Below are positions 10,561-23,055 of a stretch of DNA of 64,000 nt, piece by piece. How positions within the stretch are numbered: position 1 is the stretch's first letter; every line of letters begins with the position of its first letter. The notes beneath the pieces are model-generated. The model was given only the letters and a program-made list of their open reading frames with translations, had not been told where the DNA came from and did no database searches. The stretch spans positions 3,599,333-3,663,332 of the forward strand of contig NC_133399.1 of the NCBI RefSeq assembly GCF_047511655.1, given 5' to 3'. The DNA is from Castor canadensis (Eukaryota > Chordata > Mammalia > Rodentia > Castoridae). The position numbers and the translations under genes are program-made.

Positions 10561-11845
10561 CTGCCTAAGCCCTTAGCAGGCAAAGCCTCCTCTCTGGTCC
10601 CTACCCAGCCCAGCCTGGGGATTCATTGTAGTTAAGCAGAACTTCCACCTAAATTTTCAGGGTAGAAAGTGTTTCTTCCACTTGGAAATTGGGCCAGCAG
10701 TCTGTGGAGAGAATTCCACAATCAGTGTCCAAGGATATATCACCTGATCTCACAGGAAGAGCACTACCTACAATAGAGCAAAAACACTTCATATTAGAGT
10801 TACATGACGTACTCACCCTTTACAACTTCTGACATGCTCCCACATCTTCCCAAAGGCTCATGATTTTGCTTCAGCAATGGTTACCTGAATTAATCAGTGC
10901 AAACAAAGCAACTGGAGGGGTTCATACTGGGGCTTGAAGTCAAGTGCTCACACTTGCTAGGCTGGCACTCTACCACTTAAGCCATTCCGCAAGCTCTCCC
11001 AATTTCTTTGATCTCTTGGTTTCTTCTCCCTTTAAAAGCAAAGCTCTTCTGTGTAACAACTGGGGAGACTGCATACCTTACTTTTGGAGAAATCCTCTAG
11101 TGTAAATACATAAACCTAAAACATGTCCTGCATTAATCATGATGTCATTATAAAATGAGAAATAGTCTGAGGACAGTAACAGGTATGTGACACAGGGGAC
11201 CAAGTCCCCTCTCCCCTGCAAGGGCAAACATGTATGCATGTGGTTGCTTGTTTCCAATGGTTCTGGCAATGTGGGGGATACACAGACATTCAGGGATTAG
11301 TGGCAGCACTAAGAATCTTGGGCCTCAGAGGACAGTTTCTGAACATAAGTCCTGTTAACCCTAAACCTGGAAGTATCATATGAAACCCAGAAACTCACCT
11401 TAGAGAAAGAGCAGAGAGTGCACACTGCATTACAAAGCTCATTCCCCACCCAAACTTCATAAACAAGCCCAGAGTGTCCAATGAATACCCTGACATCCCC
11501 ACACAGACTGGGAGCCTCATGTTTGGTGTGAAGGTGTCCAGTGAGGACGGTGGGCTAGGATGAATCACCTCACAGGGATAGTCCAGAAAGTTCAGAGAGA
11601 CCATGACTCCCTGCCTGGACCCACCCTTCAAGCTTCCAGAGCCCAAAGAGTAAATGGCATCAAAAGTGGGATCAATTCATCCATTGAGAACATGACTGTG
11701 GCCCTCTTCTCCCAAATGCAGAGCCTGGACATGCTGTCACCATTTGCAATTGCTGTTGCAGTCAGGTGTCCTCTATGGTTTTGCACTCAGTGTAAATACT
11801 CAGCTGCCAAACTGATGTGTCTGAGATGACTCTCATCAGTGGACA
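10560..11845 (+). repeat. Duplicon 'D', copy 1
   Basis: About 1.3 kb matching 19319-21050, where a LINE-1 interrupts it. Shared landmarks are 'ctctggtccctacccagcc', 'tttcttccacttggaaattg' and 'ctaggatgaatcacctcaca'. Its distal part resembles duplicon B at low identity. On the minus strand about 11730-11800 corresponds to the KZFP exon-1 end (an ATG followed by 'gtgaca', so the donor is weakened). Inferred to be a more ancient exon-1/intron-1 copy. The open frames across it (for example 11395-11646) are not conserved in the sister copy. Confidence 0.65.
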
Positions 11846-13360
11846 CTGTGCCACATGGCACATAGCTTGATGCCCCATTGTGCATCATGGACCATATACA
11901 CTGGTGCTCACTGTTGGTACATATCAGAAACAGTCTCCCTGATTGGCTAATGATTTAGGGCAAAAACCTCAAGGCACTAGTGACAGAAACAGTATGCTAC
12001 TCCTGGCTGTGCTGATCTATAGATAGTAACCTCCAATAGCCAACGCTCAGGCTTCCTCATTTCTAAAATGTTGTCATGTTCCCCCAGAATAGGCACCTTC
12101 TTTGTATTATTCATCTGTGTCCTTCATGATTATTCCTCCTGAAAATTGGACATGTGTACTCAGTGAATTCCATTTACAGAGTCCCACAGAAATATCATGA
12201 AGGAGAAGGAGGGGTAAGAATGTCAGGCAAGAATACTACAAGTGGATTGAGGGCTTGTGTCCAAAATCAGGAATTTGGAAGGAGGCAGAGGGCCAATGCT
12301 TTCTCAGACTTCACTTTCATCTGTTTTCAGCCATGAAAATGAAAATGCATTACCAACATATTTACATAATTTAATGTATAGGGAAGGTAGATTTATATGG
12401 AAGCAAATTATACAAAGTAATCAAGAACAATGAAAATCAACCTTTGAGCTAGTTCAAAGAAGGAGGCTTCACTGCACAAGTTTACAAGGGAAACACATAT
12501 TCCCATGCTTTAACACAGCTCCAAGGGTGAAGAACATACTGAGTGAGTACTGAAAAGGAGCCCTGCAAGTCATGAGTTCCTATTGATGATTATAGAAATC
12601 TGAGGATATAACACTGGGACCCAATCTCCCAGTGACAAATATCTAGGTTTAAATACCTTATATTCCACACACAGACAATCTCAATTCAGTCACTTGAAGG
12701 TTCTTATTAAAAAGAAACTGCCAAATGCAAAAACCTTTTCTCTAGGAGAATACCAAAATGTGGCTTTCTTTGAGTCTGCCTTCACAGATTTTCATTATGT
12801 ATTCATACAGAAATGTGAATCTATAATATATCAAAATTCTGTACAGAAAATTGTCCCTTATAACCAGTTATACATTCAGAAAGGAGAGAACACCCTCTAG
12901 CATTTAATTGTGGCTCACCCAATTTCAAGTACTATGCAGCTTTATAGGAACAACTCTCTTTTTCAGGGAATAAAAGACTTTGTTGAGTTTTATAGATTTA
13001 CATTATTGAAAATGCATGTTATAGCATAGAATGTTGAATATTGGGGAGCACTCACTATGTTCATTAAAATGTTTTTATCAGGCATTAACTAATGAATTCT
13101 GTAACAATTTAATACAGCTGGCTGATGAGCATGTTGAGTTAACTATCATTATTTTCTACATTGTTCTGTTCTTTTCTTTTAGTGGAACAGGCCTTTAAAT
13201 TCAGGTATTTATGTTTGTAAAGCAAATTCTCTATCACTTAAGACACAGCTTCAGTCTTTGTGCTCTGGTTATTTTTGGAGATGTGTTCTAAGGAACTATT
13301 TGCCTTTCACCAAAAACATTGAAACATGAAAATAGATGAATCCTTGAGAAAAGAAATGAA
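11846..13360. other. Unassigned sequence
   Basis: No gene recognised. The small frame at 12694-12900 has no finger or other motif that I trust. An old antisense ID-like SINE half may lie at about 13175-13260. Confidence 0.45.
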
Positions 13361-13659
13361 TATCTTGGTGGCAGGTCAATTGCCTGGCATGAGCAAAGCC
13401 TCAGGTTCCATCCCAAGCTCTAAAAAAACTAAATTAAACAAAATGAAACAAACAAAAAAGAAATGAACTAAAGGAATTCCACTTTTAATTAACCCTACAA
13501 AAAGAACAGGATACCTTTACTATTTGTATTGGTTTCTTCCTAGTGTTATCTTCCCTACTGCAAACCAGCTAATCAGTAATTGAGATCCCTTTCCAATAAT
13601 GGTTATTTCAAATTCCAATTTGAAAGATCATTATAATGCACAATACAGAAGGAAGAACT

Positions 13660-13880
13660 TGTTAGATTCTGGTGGTTCACGCCTGTCACCCTAGCTACTT
13701 GGTAATCTGAGGTCAGGAGGATCATGTTTTAAGGCCACCCTGTATAAATACATCTGGAGACCAATCTCTAAATATCTAGAGAAAAATAAGCTTGAGCTAT
13801 GTCTCAAGTGGTAGAGCACCTTCTTTGAAAAGGAAGCCCTGCATTCAAATCCCAGTCCCACCAAAAAAAAGCTGAAAGAT
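13660..13880 (+). repeat. Dimeric SINE
   Basis: Left half 'ggttcacgcctgtcacccta', right half 'tctcaagtggtagagcacct', B box 'cattcaaatcccagt' and an A-rich tail. Confidence 0.8.
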
Positions 13881-15060
13881 CTTTTCTTTCATATAAATTT
13901 ACCAAATTATTTTATTTGGCTCACTAATTCTATTAGGGCTACTATGTCACTCATTTACAGTGCATTACACAAGGATTCATCAGCATAGGTATGGTCATCT
14001 CATTTTGAGTATATTGATTACTGAAATTGGAGATTAAACTGAAGCCCCTGCTCTACCCTAAGGTATGTGAACCTACTAATTCCTGTGATAGTTATAGAAA
14101 TTAATACTGTTTTGCTTAATCTATGGCATGTTACAGTTGATGAACTGCTATCATCATAAAGGACAGTGGCTCATGGTCTTGATTGTTGGATAAACATTTA
14201 ATTTGACATCAATCAATCCTTGATCTGTGCTGATTTTTTATGATTCTCATTCTATAGACTTCCTTGAGTATTCTGTTTCACTAAATAAAACCTATACATA
14301 GATTCTAGTTCATACTCTTAATAATTCTCTATCAATATGACACATTGTTTCCCACCAAACCAAGTATATCATATAGTATACCCAACCCTTCACAATTAGC
14401 AGAATCCCTTTTTGCCTCACTACTGGTAACTGGTCTAGTAATATTATTCAACTCTCACTCAATAAGTCTCTTGTCTTTAAATTTAATGAACACTTAATTA
14501 AAATATATGAATGGATGCAAGGTCTAGTACATATCCACAATCAAAAAGTTATAATATCACATAGTTTTATTAATCATCCAATTTTTTAATTTGGAGGGCT
14601 CTGTGAGTCTTCTACCCACCCATAGACTAAGAGTATAGTCCACACTAATGGACTACCAGGGAGTTAACCACTCACAGACATTCATCCTCTTAATGCATTA
14701 CAGCTTCCATTACTTAACCCTTCAGTTTAACTCACCTCTGGAGTTTCAATTAATTGAGTCCACTGAGGTTTTATAGAAGGAAATGATAAACATATAAAGC
14801 AAGCCTTTCTTATTACATTATGTCTAGGTTCCTGCTTTATACTTGCCCATGATTCAGAATACCTTGAAACATCTTTCACTATTTGTGATAATATTTCTGG
14901 CTTACCATGTTTCCAGCAACAGGGTTATTGATTCAACTTTCTTAATAATTTTCAATGTCATCTGAAATATCAGTATATATCTAGTCATCATTTTGGATTT
15001 GGTGTCAGTGCGTGACTTTGACATTTCTTTATGGTATCCTCTTATTATTTATTTATTATT
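13881..15060. other. Unassigned AT-rich sequence
   Basis: Very AT-rich, with no recognised gene or family repeat. Confidence 0.5.
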
Positions 15061-15165
15061 TAGTTTTGTGGTACTTGGACTTGAACTCAGGGCCTTCATC
15101 TTAAGCCACTACGCCAGACATTTTTTATGATGTTTTTTTCCAAGATAAGGTCTTGTGAAAGTAGC
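15061..15165 (-). repeat. Partial dimeric SINE
   Basis: Antisense ID-like half ('gaactcagggccttcat') plus the beginning of the left half. Confidence 0.6.
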
Positions 15166-15830
15166 TTGACAGATCACAGGCTGAGCTCCAAATGCCCATG
15201 TCTATGGTTCAAGTTGTGTGAGGGAGCCTGTCAGGATAGAGCAAACCAGGGCAGGACATTTTCCTTGGGTATTTGTGACAGATGTCACCTTCTGATGGGC
15301 ACTTGGGTGGGTGCAGTGGAATGAACATGGAAGGAGGAGTACAGGATTGCCTGGAAGAGCCTCGAAGTTTTTCTTATTGGATACAGTGCTCCAGAGTGGT
15401 CAGTGATCAAGGAGCGCAAAAAGAAGGCTGTGACCAGTTTGCCAGTCCAAATCCCTGCTCTCAGCTGTGTTTCTGAGCAGTCTCTCAATAAATTCCCTTC
15501 CTTGTCTGAGCAAAAAACTAAAAAATGAAATGAAAGACAAAGAAACAAAAGGAAAAGAGATTCACAAATAGATCTCAGAGAATAGGAAATCAGCCTTTGC
15601 TGGACTTTAATAAAAAACAGAAAACTGATTCATAACAGAACAGATATCATACTACACTGGCCTAAATCAAAATCTCTTTAACCCACGAGGGAAGAACAAC
15701 CCAGATTCTGCATGAAAGCATGCATTCGATTCTCTATGTCATTGACAATGATCAAATTGCACTTGAAAACAGGAAAAACAAAATCTGAGCATTTTCACAG
15801 TTACAGTGTCACATGCCTATCATCACAGCA
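15166..15830 (-). repeat. Duplicon matching 35.6-36.0 kb and 3'-end repeats
   Basis: 15166-15540 matches the reverse complement of about 35695-35990 ('gtgctccagagtggtcagtg' against 'gtgctccagggtggtcagtg'), ending in 'caataaattccc', an AATAAA-like end. 15570-15830 matches 5150-5420 in the same orientation and the reverse of 52500-52900. It therefore carries the downstream region of a KZFP unit on the minus strand. The short frames at 15127-15548 lie within this repeat and have no known domain. Confidence 0.6.
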
Positions 15831-15854
15831 TTTGCTTTTGTTGTTTTTGTTGGT

Positions 15855-16330
15855 TTGTTGGTAACATTAGGGGAGCAATGACAGAGGTGGCTCCATTTTG
15901 GATAAGAGAGGCACATTAGCAGCAAACATGTAAAAGAAGCATGAGAAGCAATAGGTTTCTCACAAAAATAACAAGCCTCCAACCAAAATTAAAAAATGCA
16001 GCTGTAAGATGTGGGCCCCAGGACCAGGGCAAGCTGACCAGACTTTCTTGGAATGCTCCAAAGTTTGATGAGGATAGGGACATACAGGTGGCTGATTTCA
16101 TTAAGAAGCTGACTCATTGCCAACTAAACACAAATTTCATTAAAAGGTCAAATAGTTAGATGTAAGGCAGCTAATGCTCTTTATCATCTTCTAGACTTCA
16201 GCCATTGTCTGGCTTAGTATTTTCACTAACTCTCACCTGTTAGGGTGCTTTTCTGTCTTTCAATAAACTTTGTGCTTACTTTAGTCTTAACTCCTGGTCT
16301 GTGGTGTGAACTAGCTTTAACTCTTAACTG
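15855..16330 (+). repeat. Possible solo LTR
   Basis: Contains 'gtggctccattttggataag' and, near the end, 'tctttcaataaactttgtgc' followed by a T/G-rich stretch, which resembles the polyadenylation and U5 part of a class I ERV LTR. No terminal TG/CA pair or target duplication was established, and no gag/pol/env sequence adjoins it. Confidence 0.35.
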
Positions 16331-17305
16331 CTTGACCAGCATGTTCAATAATGATTGCGCAGGATACAAACTTGGGTTAAAACAAATCAGGTTTACAGAC
16401 TTGACCTCAAACCACAGTACTGCAAGGAAAAAGAAACAAGAACAAAAACAAAAGAAAGACCATACCTTAAAATGTTCAATATCATGGGTAATGAGCATAA
16501 ACAAGATATAATCAAACTTAAATCCTATTTAATACAAGACAAAATTAAATGAATAATGTAATTCCAATTTTTGACAAATCACACAATAAATAAGCAAATA
16601 TCCCAGAAAGATCAAATGGTAATTTCACTTAACATCAAATTATCCTAAATAAATTTTATTTCATCGAGGAATCCATGAAAGAAATTTTCACAATTCTGTA
16701 CAAAAGTTTATGAAACATGCATCCTAAGGCATCATTCCATTATTATACTCTTACACACAAACAATGACAAAAATCCTAACTGCTTAAGTATACTGCAATT
16801 TCACAGAATAAAGATACTATAAATGGAACAAAAGCGAAGCCACTCAAGGAGTGGCCTGTTTAACCTGCATTCCATGAGGAGAAGATTATACACATTTTGA
16901 AACTTAGAGACCACTGTCTCTGTGCAGATGTAGCCCATAGTGGCTCACTTCAGGAAGGGAGTGAGAGGAACCTATAAAACCAGGAAATTTCACTCTGGGA
17001 CTCCACACACACTATGTTCCCCAGCTTCCACTATGAAATAGCTCACTACTGCACAGGTTCATTGGGAAAGATGTCAAACTCTCATCCAGAGCCAATTCAA
17101 TATCCAGAGCTGTGCTATTTTTTCCTGGCATTGTTAAATTCAAATGAATTCCCCAATACCAATGGGTATCCTATATTTTAATACTGAGGACATTCTGGAC
17201 TGTTGAGTTGTAGACATTCCATAAGTTTAGCACTAAATTCCACCACTCTTGCTCCACTGCAGATTCCAGTCCCACATGGGTTTGCTCCGTATGGTCACCA
17301 TTCCC
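16331..17305. other. Unassigned sequence
   Basis: A-rich and without recognised genes. About 16560-16610 faintly resembles duplicon A near 7490, too weakly to assign. Confidence 0.4.
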
Positions 17306-17307
17306 CA

Positions 17308-17530
17308 TATTTTTTTGTGGTACTGGGGGCCTTGAACTTGCTAAGTATGTTCTCTACAACTTATGCCATACTGCCAGCCCTTCTTTGTGATCAGGATTTT
17401 TGAGAGAGTTTCTTGCAAAGTATTTGCTCAGGGCAGGCTTATTTTCCCAGGGCTGGCATCAAACCACGATCCTTCTGATCTCTGATTTCAAGAAATAGGG
17501 TTGTTGGTGTGAGTCACTGGTGCAGAGCAC
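17308..17530 (-). repeat. Dimeric SINE
   Basis: Antisense dimer: 'ttgtggtactgggggccttg', 'gccatactgccagcccttct' and 'tgtgagtcactggtgcagag'. Confidence 0.75.
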
Positions 17531-19318
17531 CATATCCTAATTTGAAATTATCTGGTAACTGTACCATCTCACTAGTACCACACAGATACCACCTAAAATG
17601 CACCAAGGATAAACAACCAAAGATGCTCCTATTGCTGAGGACATTCTGAGTTTTACTTACTCTGTAGCATAACCTGGGACCAACAGCAAACACAAATAAA
17701 CTCTGAAATTAATAATCCATTTTTTGAGGCAGGCACATACCAAAGGTATCTTATTTTTCACTGTCCATGGTAGGCTTTCTCAGTTGTCACAAAGAACATT
17801 GTGACTAAACCAATGACCTGAATGCAAATGCAAGCAGCTGAAATCTTACCCAGGATTACCCAAGTACTCCTGGTGAATTCTGGTGATTAAAGACAACTAC
17901 ACCATCACACTTCCTGTTCTCATTACACTTAGATGTCCTTCCTTTGTAAGTCTACAATGAAGTAAGGACAAACTTTCAATTTCCACACTTTTTGCCTCAA
18001 AATCAGTAGCTTCATTGATCACAAGAAACAGAACTCTCATTAAGCAAACTGCCCTAAATGTTCTCTACTTCCTCCAGATCTGTGATCTCTGATCACATCC
18101 AATTATAATCAGCAGATGACACCTCCTTTACTGACACTCTAAGGACAGGCTGGTCTCAGGGAAAGAATCTCTGCTTCAAGAGCAGATGTTGTCCCTTCCA
18201 TCTTCCCTACTTTCCCACCTTCTTTCTCCTCCTGTTTGCTGCTCCCTATAAAACACAACCCTGCTTTGTCTCATCCTTAAGATCCTGAAGCCTTTGCAGT
18301 TGGTGCTGTCTTGCCAGTGTGAACTCCTTTCACTATGTTCATGTCCTACCTCTGCATTTCATTTGTGAAAATACTGTCTGGATACAGGCCAAGGTCAACA
18401 TCAATTATGTCCAAGAGCGCAAACTCCTCCCCAATCTATTCTTCAACTTCAACTCCAAATGCATATGCTATCCCTTTGCAGTGATTTGGGCAAAGCATGG
18501 ATACCTATAAGTTTAGGGATTTACTACACTTATAAAGAAGTAATAGGTTATGTGAGTAAATGTAGAAACTATAAAATTTTTAAAAAGAATGAAAAAAAAA
18601 AGAAGTATGGGGTAGGGGGACTGACCCTAGATTTAAGACCCAGGTTTCAAGCATTTGTAATATTCCTGTGAATCAGCTGTACCTAGAGATGGGTGGGAGC
18701 AGGGAACCCAAGGACTTTGCATCATGTTATATAAATATCCATGACCTTCTGCCATCTCCACAGTCTGGAGAGGCACAAGCTCTAATGCAGAGCTCCTGAC
18801 CAGTGTTGTGGGCCTGGGAAAAAATCAGTCAGGAAGCTAACAGAATGCAGGGTTCTACCCATCCACCCAGCCCCAAACTTGGAAAAGAGAAAACCAAATG
18901 ATAAATGTCACCAGTAGTGACTTGAGCTGCAGTCTTCAGGGCTGTCATGGGGAGGTCCAGTTCCATCACAGCCACTAAGGCCAGTGTCAACACCCTGATC
19001 CTCACTGGTCTGGGGATGTAAGTCAGAAATTCATCATTTGCTGCCTCTGTGATGACCTTGTTTTCCCACATTACCAGCGGGAAAAGCAAGTCACAGTTAG
19101 AAACTTAGTCACAGAGATGGATCTCAAAAGCACAATGCTATACAGAAAACGTGGCACCAAGAAATGCAGTTTTTGTGTTAAGCAGTGGGGCCTCTTCCTG
19201 CTGGCCTCTGGTTGGTCTTTTCCTATAGTTCACTCCCTGCAGCACTTCTCATTGGCTTGTGATCTAAGACCACTAAGGGGAGAAGCATACCAAGACCAAA
19301 TACCTGATCCCTGCTACA
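17531..19318. other. Unassigned; promoter-like spot near 18.25 kb
   Basis: No recognised gene. At 18160-18330 a pyrimidine-rich tract precedes 'ctccctataaaacacaac', a good TATA box, followed by an initiator-like C/T run; this could be an LTR promoter or the promoter of an unknown transcript. A minus-strand frame of 86 residues at 18829-19089 has an unusually protein-like composition, but I recognise no family in it. Confidence 0.3.
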
Positions 19319-19752
19319 GCCCTTAGCAGGCTTGGCCTCCTCTCTGGTCCCTACCCAGCCAAGCCTAGGGATTCATTGCGGTTATGCCAAATTTGCTCCT
19401 GAATTTTCAGTGTGGAAACTGTTTCTTCCACTTGGAAATTGGGCCAGTAGTCTTTGCACAAAATTCCACATTCAGTGTGCAAGGAGACAGTGCCTGATCT
19501 CACAGAAACAGCACTAGCTATTCCAGAGCAAACACCCATGATCCACCCACTCTTTACAACCTCTGACAAGCTCTTACATCTTCCCAAATGCTCATGGTTT
19601 TGCCTCAACAATGGTTATCTGAATTAATCAGTACAAACAAACCACCTCTAAAGGAAGTGTTGTTTAGTTTTTCAAGTGGGGGATTGTACTGGGGCTTGAA
19701 GTCAAGCCTCACTCTTTCTAGGCAGGCACTCTACCACTTGAGCCATTGCATC

Positions 19753-19766
19753 AGCACTACCGATTT
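19753..19766. repeat. Target-site duplication, left copy
   Basis: 'agcactaccgattt' matches 'agcactaccaattt' at 20479-20492 with one mismatch, bracketing the LINE-1 fragment. Confidence 0.75.
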
Positions 19767-20478
19767 TTAAAAATTTTTTTATTTTTTTATTATTCATATG
19801 TGAATACAATGCTTGGCTTATTTCTCCCCCCTGCCCCCACCCCCTCCCTTACTACCCACTCTGCCCCCTCCCTCTCCACCCACCCCCTCGATACCCAGCA
19901 GAAAATATTTTGCCCTTATTTTGAAGAGAGAGTATAAGCAATAAATGGAAGGAACAAGGGTTTTTGCTAGTTGAGATAAGGATAGCTATACAGGGAGTTG
20001 ACTCACATTAATTTCCTGTGCATGTGTGTTACCTTCTAGGTTAATTCTTCTTGATCTAACCTTTTCTCTAGTTCCTGGTCCCCTTCTATTGGCTTCAGTT
20101 GCTTTTAAGTTATCTGCTTTAGTTTTTCTGCGTTGAGGGCAACAAATACTAGCTTTTTTTTTTTCTTTTGGTGTCTTACCTATCCTCACCCCTCCCTTGT
20201 GTGCTCTCACTTTTGTCATGCACTCAAAGTCCAATCCCCTTGTTGTGTTTGCCCTTGATCTAGTGTCTGCATATGAGGGAGAACATATGATTTTTGGTCT
20301 TTTGGGCCAGGCTCACCTCACTCAGAACAATGTTCTCCAATTCTATCCATTTAGCAGCAAATGATAACATTTTGTTCTTCATGGCTGCATAAAATTCCAT
20401 TGAGTATAGATACCACATTTTCTTGATCCATTCATCAGTAGTGGGGCATCTTGGCTGTTTCCATAACTTGGCTATTGT
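19767..20478 (-). mobile_element. 5'-truncated LINE-1
   Basis: Minus-strand LINE-1 3' end. It has a T-rich start (the poly(A) tail on the minus strand), the C-rich/G-rich 3' UTR tract at about 19828-19893, and then the C-terminal end of ORF2 (translated '...FYAAMK', '[17 protein letters not shown]', 'SLICRH', stop). It is truncated within ORF2 at '[11 protein letters not shown]'. Extra poly-T and substitutions make it older than the copies at 46 and 58 kb. The long minus-strand frame 20260-20808 joins this ORF2 tail to flanking duplicon sequence and is fortuitous. Confidence 0.9.
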
Positions 20479-20492
20479 AGCACTACCAATTT
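20479..20492. repeat. Target-site duplication, right copy
   Basis: Partner of 19753-19766. The sequence after it resumes duplicon D ('tttctttatgctcttg'). Confidence 0.75.
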
Positions 20493-21054
20493 CTTTATGC
20501 TCTTGTTTTCTCCTCCCTTTGAAAGCAAAGCTCAATTGCCGAACTATTGGAATGCCTGCATACCACACTTTTGAAAAACCATATACTGTAATACATAAAC
20601 CAAAGTCATGTCCTGTTTTAGTCATGATACCAGTATAAAACAATGAAAACCAGTCTGAGGGCACACCACACTGCACTGCTCCTCCCCACACAAATTTCAT
20701 AAACAAGCCTTGAGTGTCCAACGAATACCTGCCATCACCACACAGATGGGAAGCCTCGGGTTTGGGTGTGGAGAACTTCTGCAAGGACTGTGGGCTAGGA
20801 TGAATCACCTCACAGTGAAAAGACAGGACAGTTCAGAGAGGTCCTGACTCCCTGATCAGCCCCACCATACAGGTTCCAAGAGTCCAAAGAGTGAGTGGCA
20901 TCAACAGTGGGACCAATTCACACATTGAGAAGGTGACTGTGGCCTTCTTTGCCCAATGGCAGAGTCTGAACATGCTGTCAGCATTTCCCACTGCTAATGC
21001 AGCCAGATGTCCTCTAAGGTTCTGTGCCCAGTATAAATCCCTCAGTTGGCAAGC

Positions 21055-21186
21055 TGATTACATACCAATAATCCTAGGTACTTGGGAGGCTGAGATGAGG
21101 AGGATTGGTTCCAGGTCAGAAAATAAAAAAATAAGAAAGAGAACTACCTGATCTCAAAAACAACCAATGAAAGAAGGGCTGGCCGT
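21055..21186 (+). repeat. SINE left monomer
   Basis: 'aataatcctaggtacttggg' and 'gctgagatgaggaggattgg' identify the B1-like half. The right half is reduced to a few bases before the U6 copy. Confidence 0.65.
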
Positions 21187-21293
21187 GTGACTCAAGCAGC
21201 ACAAATAGTGATATTGGAACAATGCAGAGAAGATGAACATGATATGCAAATCTTCACAAGGATGACATGCAAATTTCTGAAGCATTTCATATT
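21187..21293 (+). pseudogene. RNU6: U6 snRNA pseudogene
   Basis: About 107 bases align by eye to U6 snRNA: 'aagcagcaca' near the 5' end, 'attggaacaatgcagagaag' in the middle, and 'caaggatgacatgcaaattt' then 'gaagcatttcatatt' at the 3' end. There are many substitutions and a small insertion near the 'gcatggcc' region, and no convincing PSE/TATA upstream, so it is a retrocopy, not a functional gene. A second, inverted copy sits at 44270-44374 in the paralogous segment. Confidence 0.85.
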
Positions 21294-21659
21294 AAAAATA
21301 AAAAAGACACTACCCACAAAACTCAAACATTACTTAGAGAATTATGTCACATTAATCCATATACTTTCCTTCTTTGACCTGTTATCATTTGAAGTAGAGA
21401 GCTGCTAGTGTCCAATTTATGGGCTTCAGCAGTCCTACTGCATCTGGTTCCAATGCAGCTGGGTTTACTAGTAGGCACCGGAATGAGAAACATAAAGCAG
21501 ATGTTCGGGAGTAAAAATTGGATATACATAGATTTAATGAATGATAAACAATATATTTATAACCCGTTTGTATTGTCTGGAACATTCTGTACAAATTTAC
21601 AACTTGCTTTTATTACTTACACAGCATTCAACATAGATGAAGAATTTTCACTGGACTTT

Positions 21660-21815
21660 TACTTGTTTTTAAAAAGATTTTGGGTGTTATTCATTGAAAT
21701 AGGGTCTCCCTGTATAGCCCCGGCTGCTCTGAACTTGCTGTATTGCTTGATGGACTTCCAACCTGTCATCTTACTGACTTCACTGAAGATGTGTGTAAAA
21801 CCACACCAAGTATAA
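21660..21815 (-). repeat. B1-like SINE
   Basis: Antisense; contains 'tagggtctccctgtatagcc', the complement of the B1 end. The same insertion is present at 43830-43970 in the inverted paralogue. Confidence 0.7.
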
Positions 21816-21946
21816 TGACAGGCTTCAATCCATTGTGATTTCCATTTGTGGGACTGATGAACCCTTTTGCACATCTATTTCAGTCAAATTTTCTCTCAAT
21901 AACATCATGTATCATATCTGTTTAGAAAACCAAGCCAAGTACAAGT

Positions 21947-21976
21947 GGCAACACATGCTCAAAGGTCAGTGGATCC
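21947..21976 (-). pseudogene. KRAB A exon remnant
   Basis: On the minus strand the sequence 'cactgacctttgagcatgtg' corresponds to the first ten codons of the KRAB A exon at 49248 ('LTFEDV' region, with D changed to H). After about 30 bases it runs into unrelated sequence, so most of the KRAB exon is gone. The paralogue at 43661-43690 is broken at the same point. Confidence 0.7.
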
Positions 21977-22420
21977 TCACACATCTATAAGAGGAATTGT
22001 GAAAGTCACAGCAGTTAAGGTAAAGACTGTCTTTGCAAGAAAGTCACATGATGATGTGCTTCCAAATATTACAGTTCATGGTCATCAGGATCTCATTCTC
22101 CATCTATAGTCACAAATCACATAGTAATTCTGACACCTCATTGGAAACAATTTTAAAATTGAGAGTAGAATATAAACACCTATTAGGTAGCTGTTCACAG
22201 CAATAATCTGTTGTACAGTGGGATTTTAGCACTCCCTGTTACCAATTCCTAATACTTGTTCCCTTAAGAGTAACACAAGGTATACTAAGACTGAATAATG
22301 TTATAAATGAATGAGAAAAACTTCATGTCTACTGGTTATATGGGAACTGCTATTTGGATGAACCAGAACAATTTTAACTATTAAAAGGGGAGAATTCTCT
22401 GAAGCAATTTATTTCAACAA

Positions 22421-23055
22421 CATCCTACTATAAGCAAAGAACTTATTTCTGTTATAACTATAATTATTTGCACATTTCTAGTGTGCTCATGACAAGGAGC
22501 CTATAGATGGTAAACCAAAATACACTCCCTGTGATAACTATGATTATTTGCATGTTTCTGCCATATTCTTCAGAGGGAGCCTATAGGATGAGGGCCCAAA
22601 ATACATCTCAAGCCTCACATGGTAAAAATAGCATAGGATATGCTGAATATTTGTAATAAAGTAAAAATGTACAATTTGTGGAGAGGTGGCATTTCTTTCG
22701 CAAGAGTTGTGCAGAGTTGTGGGAAACATGCGACAAATGTACACAAAATTCAAGATACAAGGCACAAAATAGTAAGATCTGGTTTATGATTAGTGTTAAT
22801 GTTTACAATAGCATTTAGATGACAATAACATAGCCTACTCCACATGTTTTCACCTTATGAATGCTCAGGTCTAATGTGCATATGGTAGAGGTATAGTGGA
22901 GTAACTTTAGAATATAGAACATTGTGAATCCTGAGCACTCATGGTTTTTCCTGAATTAGGTTCTGTGAGAACCACAAAAATATATAGCCATGGATATCAA
23001 ATGTCTGCATATGCATTGAAATGGGAAAGATAAATCCTGAACATTTTAGAAATCA
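22421..23055. other. Unassigned sequence
   Basis: Part of it (22430-22560) repeats a short motif about 'aattatttgcacatttctag' twice, suggesting a small internal duplication. No gene is seen. Confidence 0.4.

Larger units (their letters stand above)
19319..21050 (+). repeat. Duplicon 'D', copy 2, split by LINE-1
   Basis: Sister of 10560-11845. The left part is 19319-19766 and the right part 20479-21050, with a LINE-1 fragment between. Both copies carry an antisense ID-like SINE half just before the LINE-1 point (10911-10995 and 19672-19752), so that SINE is older than the duplication and the LINE-1 younger. The exon-1-like end on the minus strand (about 20970-21020) reads 'gggaaatgctgacagc', without a GT donor after the ATG. 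Confidence 0.7.
21300..22420 (-). repeat. KZFP pre-KRAB duplicon, minus-strand copy
   Basis: Reverse-complement match to 43195-44240 and, for 21980-22420, to 48800-49247, the intron before the intact KRAB exon. Landmarks on the minus strand are 'aaattgcttcagaga', 'atagatggagaatgagat' and 'ctgctgtgactttcacaatt'. It contains a KRAB exon start remnant and a B1-like element. Confidence 0.75.

Noticed and set aside
12694..12900. Frame suspected to be a decayed zinc finger
   Set aside because: No Cys-x2-Cys or His pair with correct spacing; only a vague resemblance.
20260..20808. Long minus-strand ORF (182 codons)
   Set aside because: It joins the LINE-1 ORF2 tail to duplicon D across the insertion boundary; a chance fusion of repeat frames.
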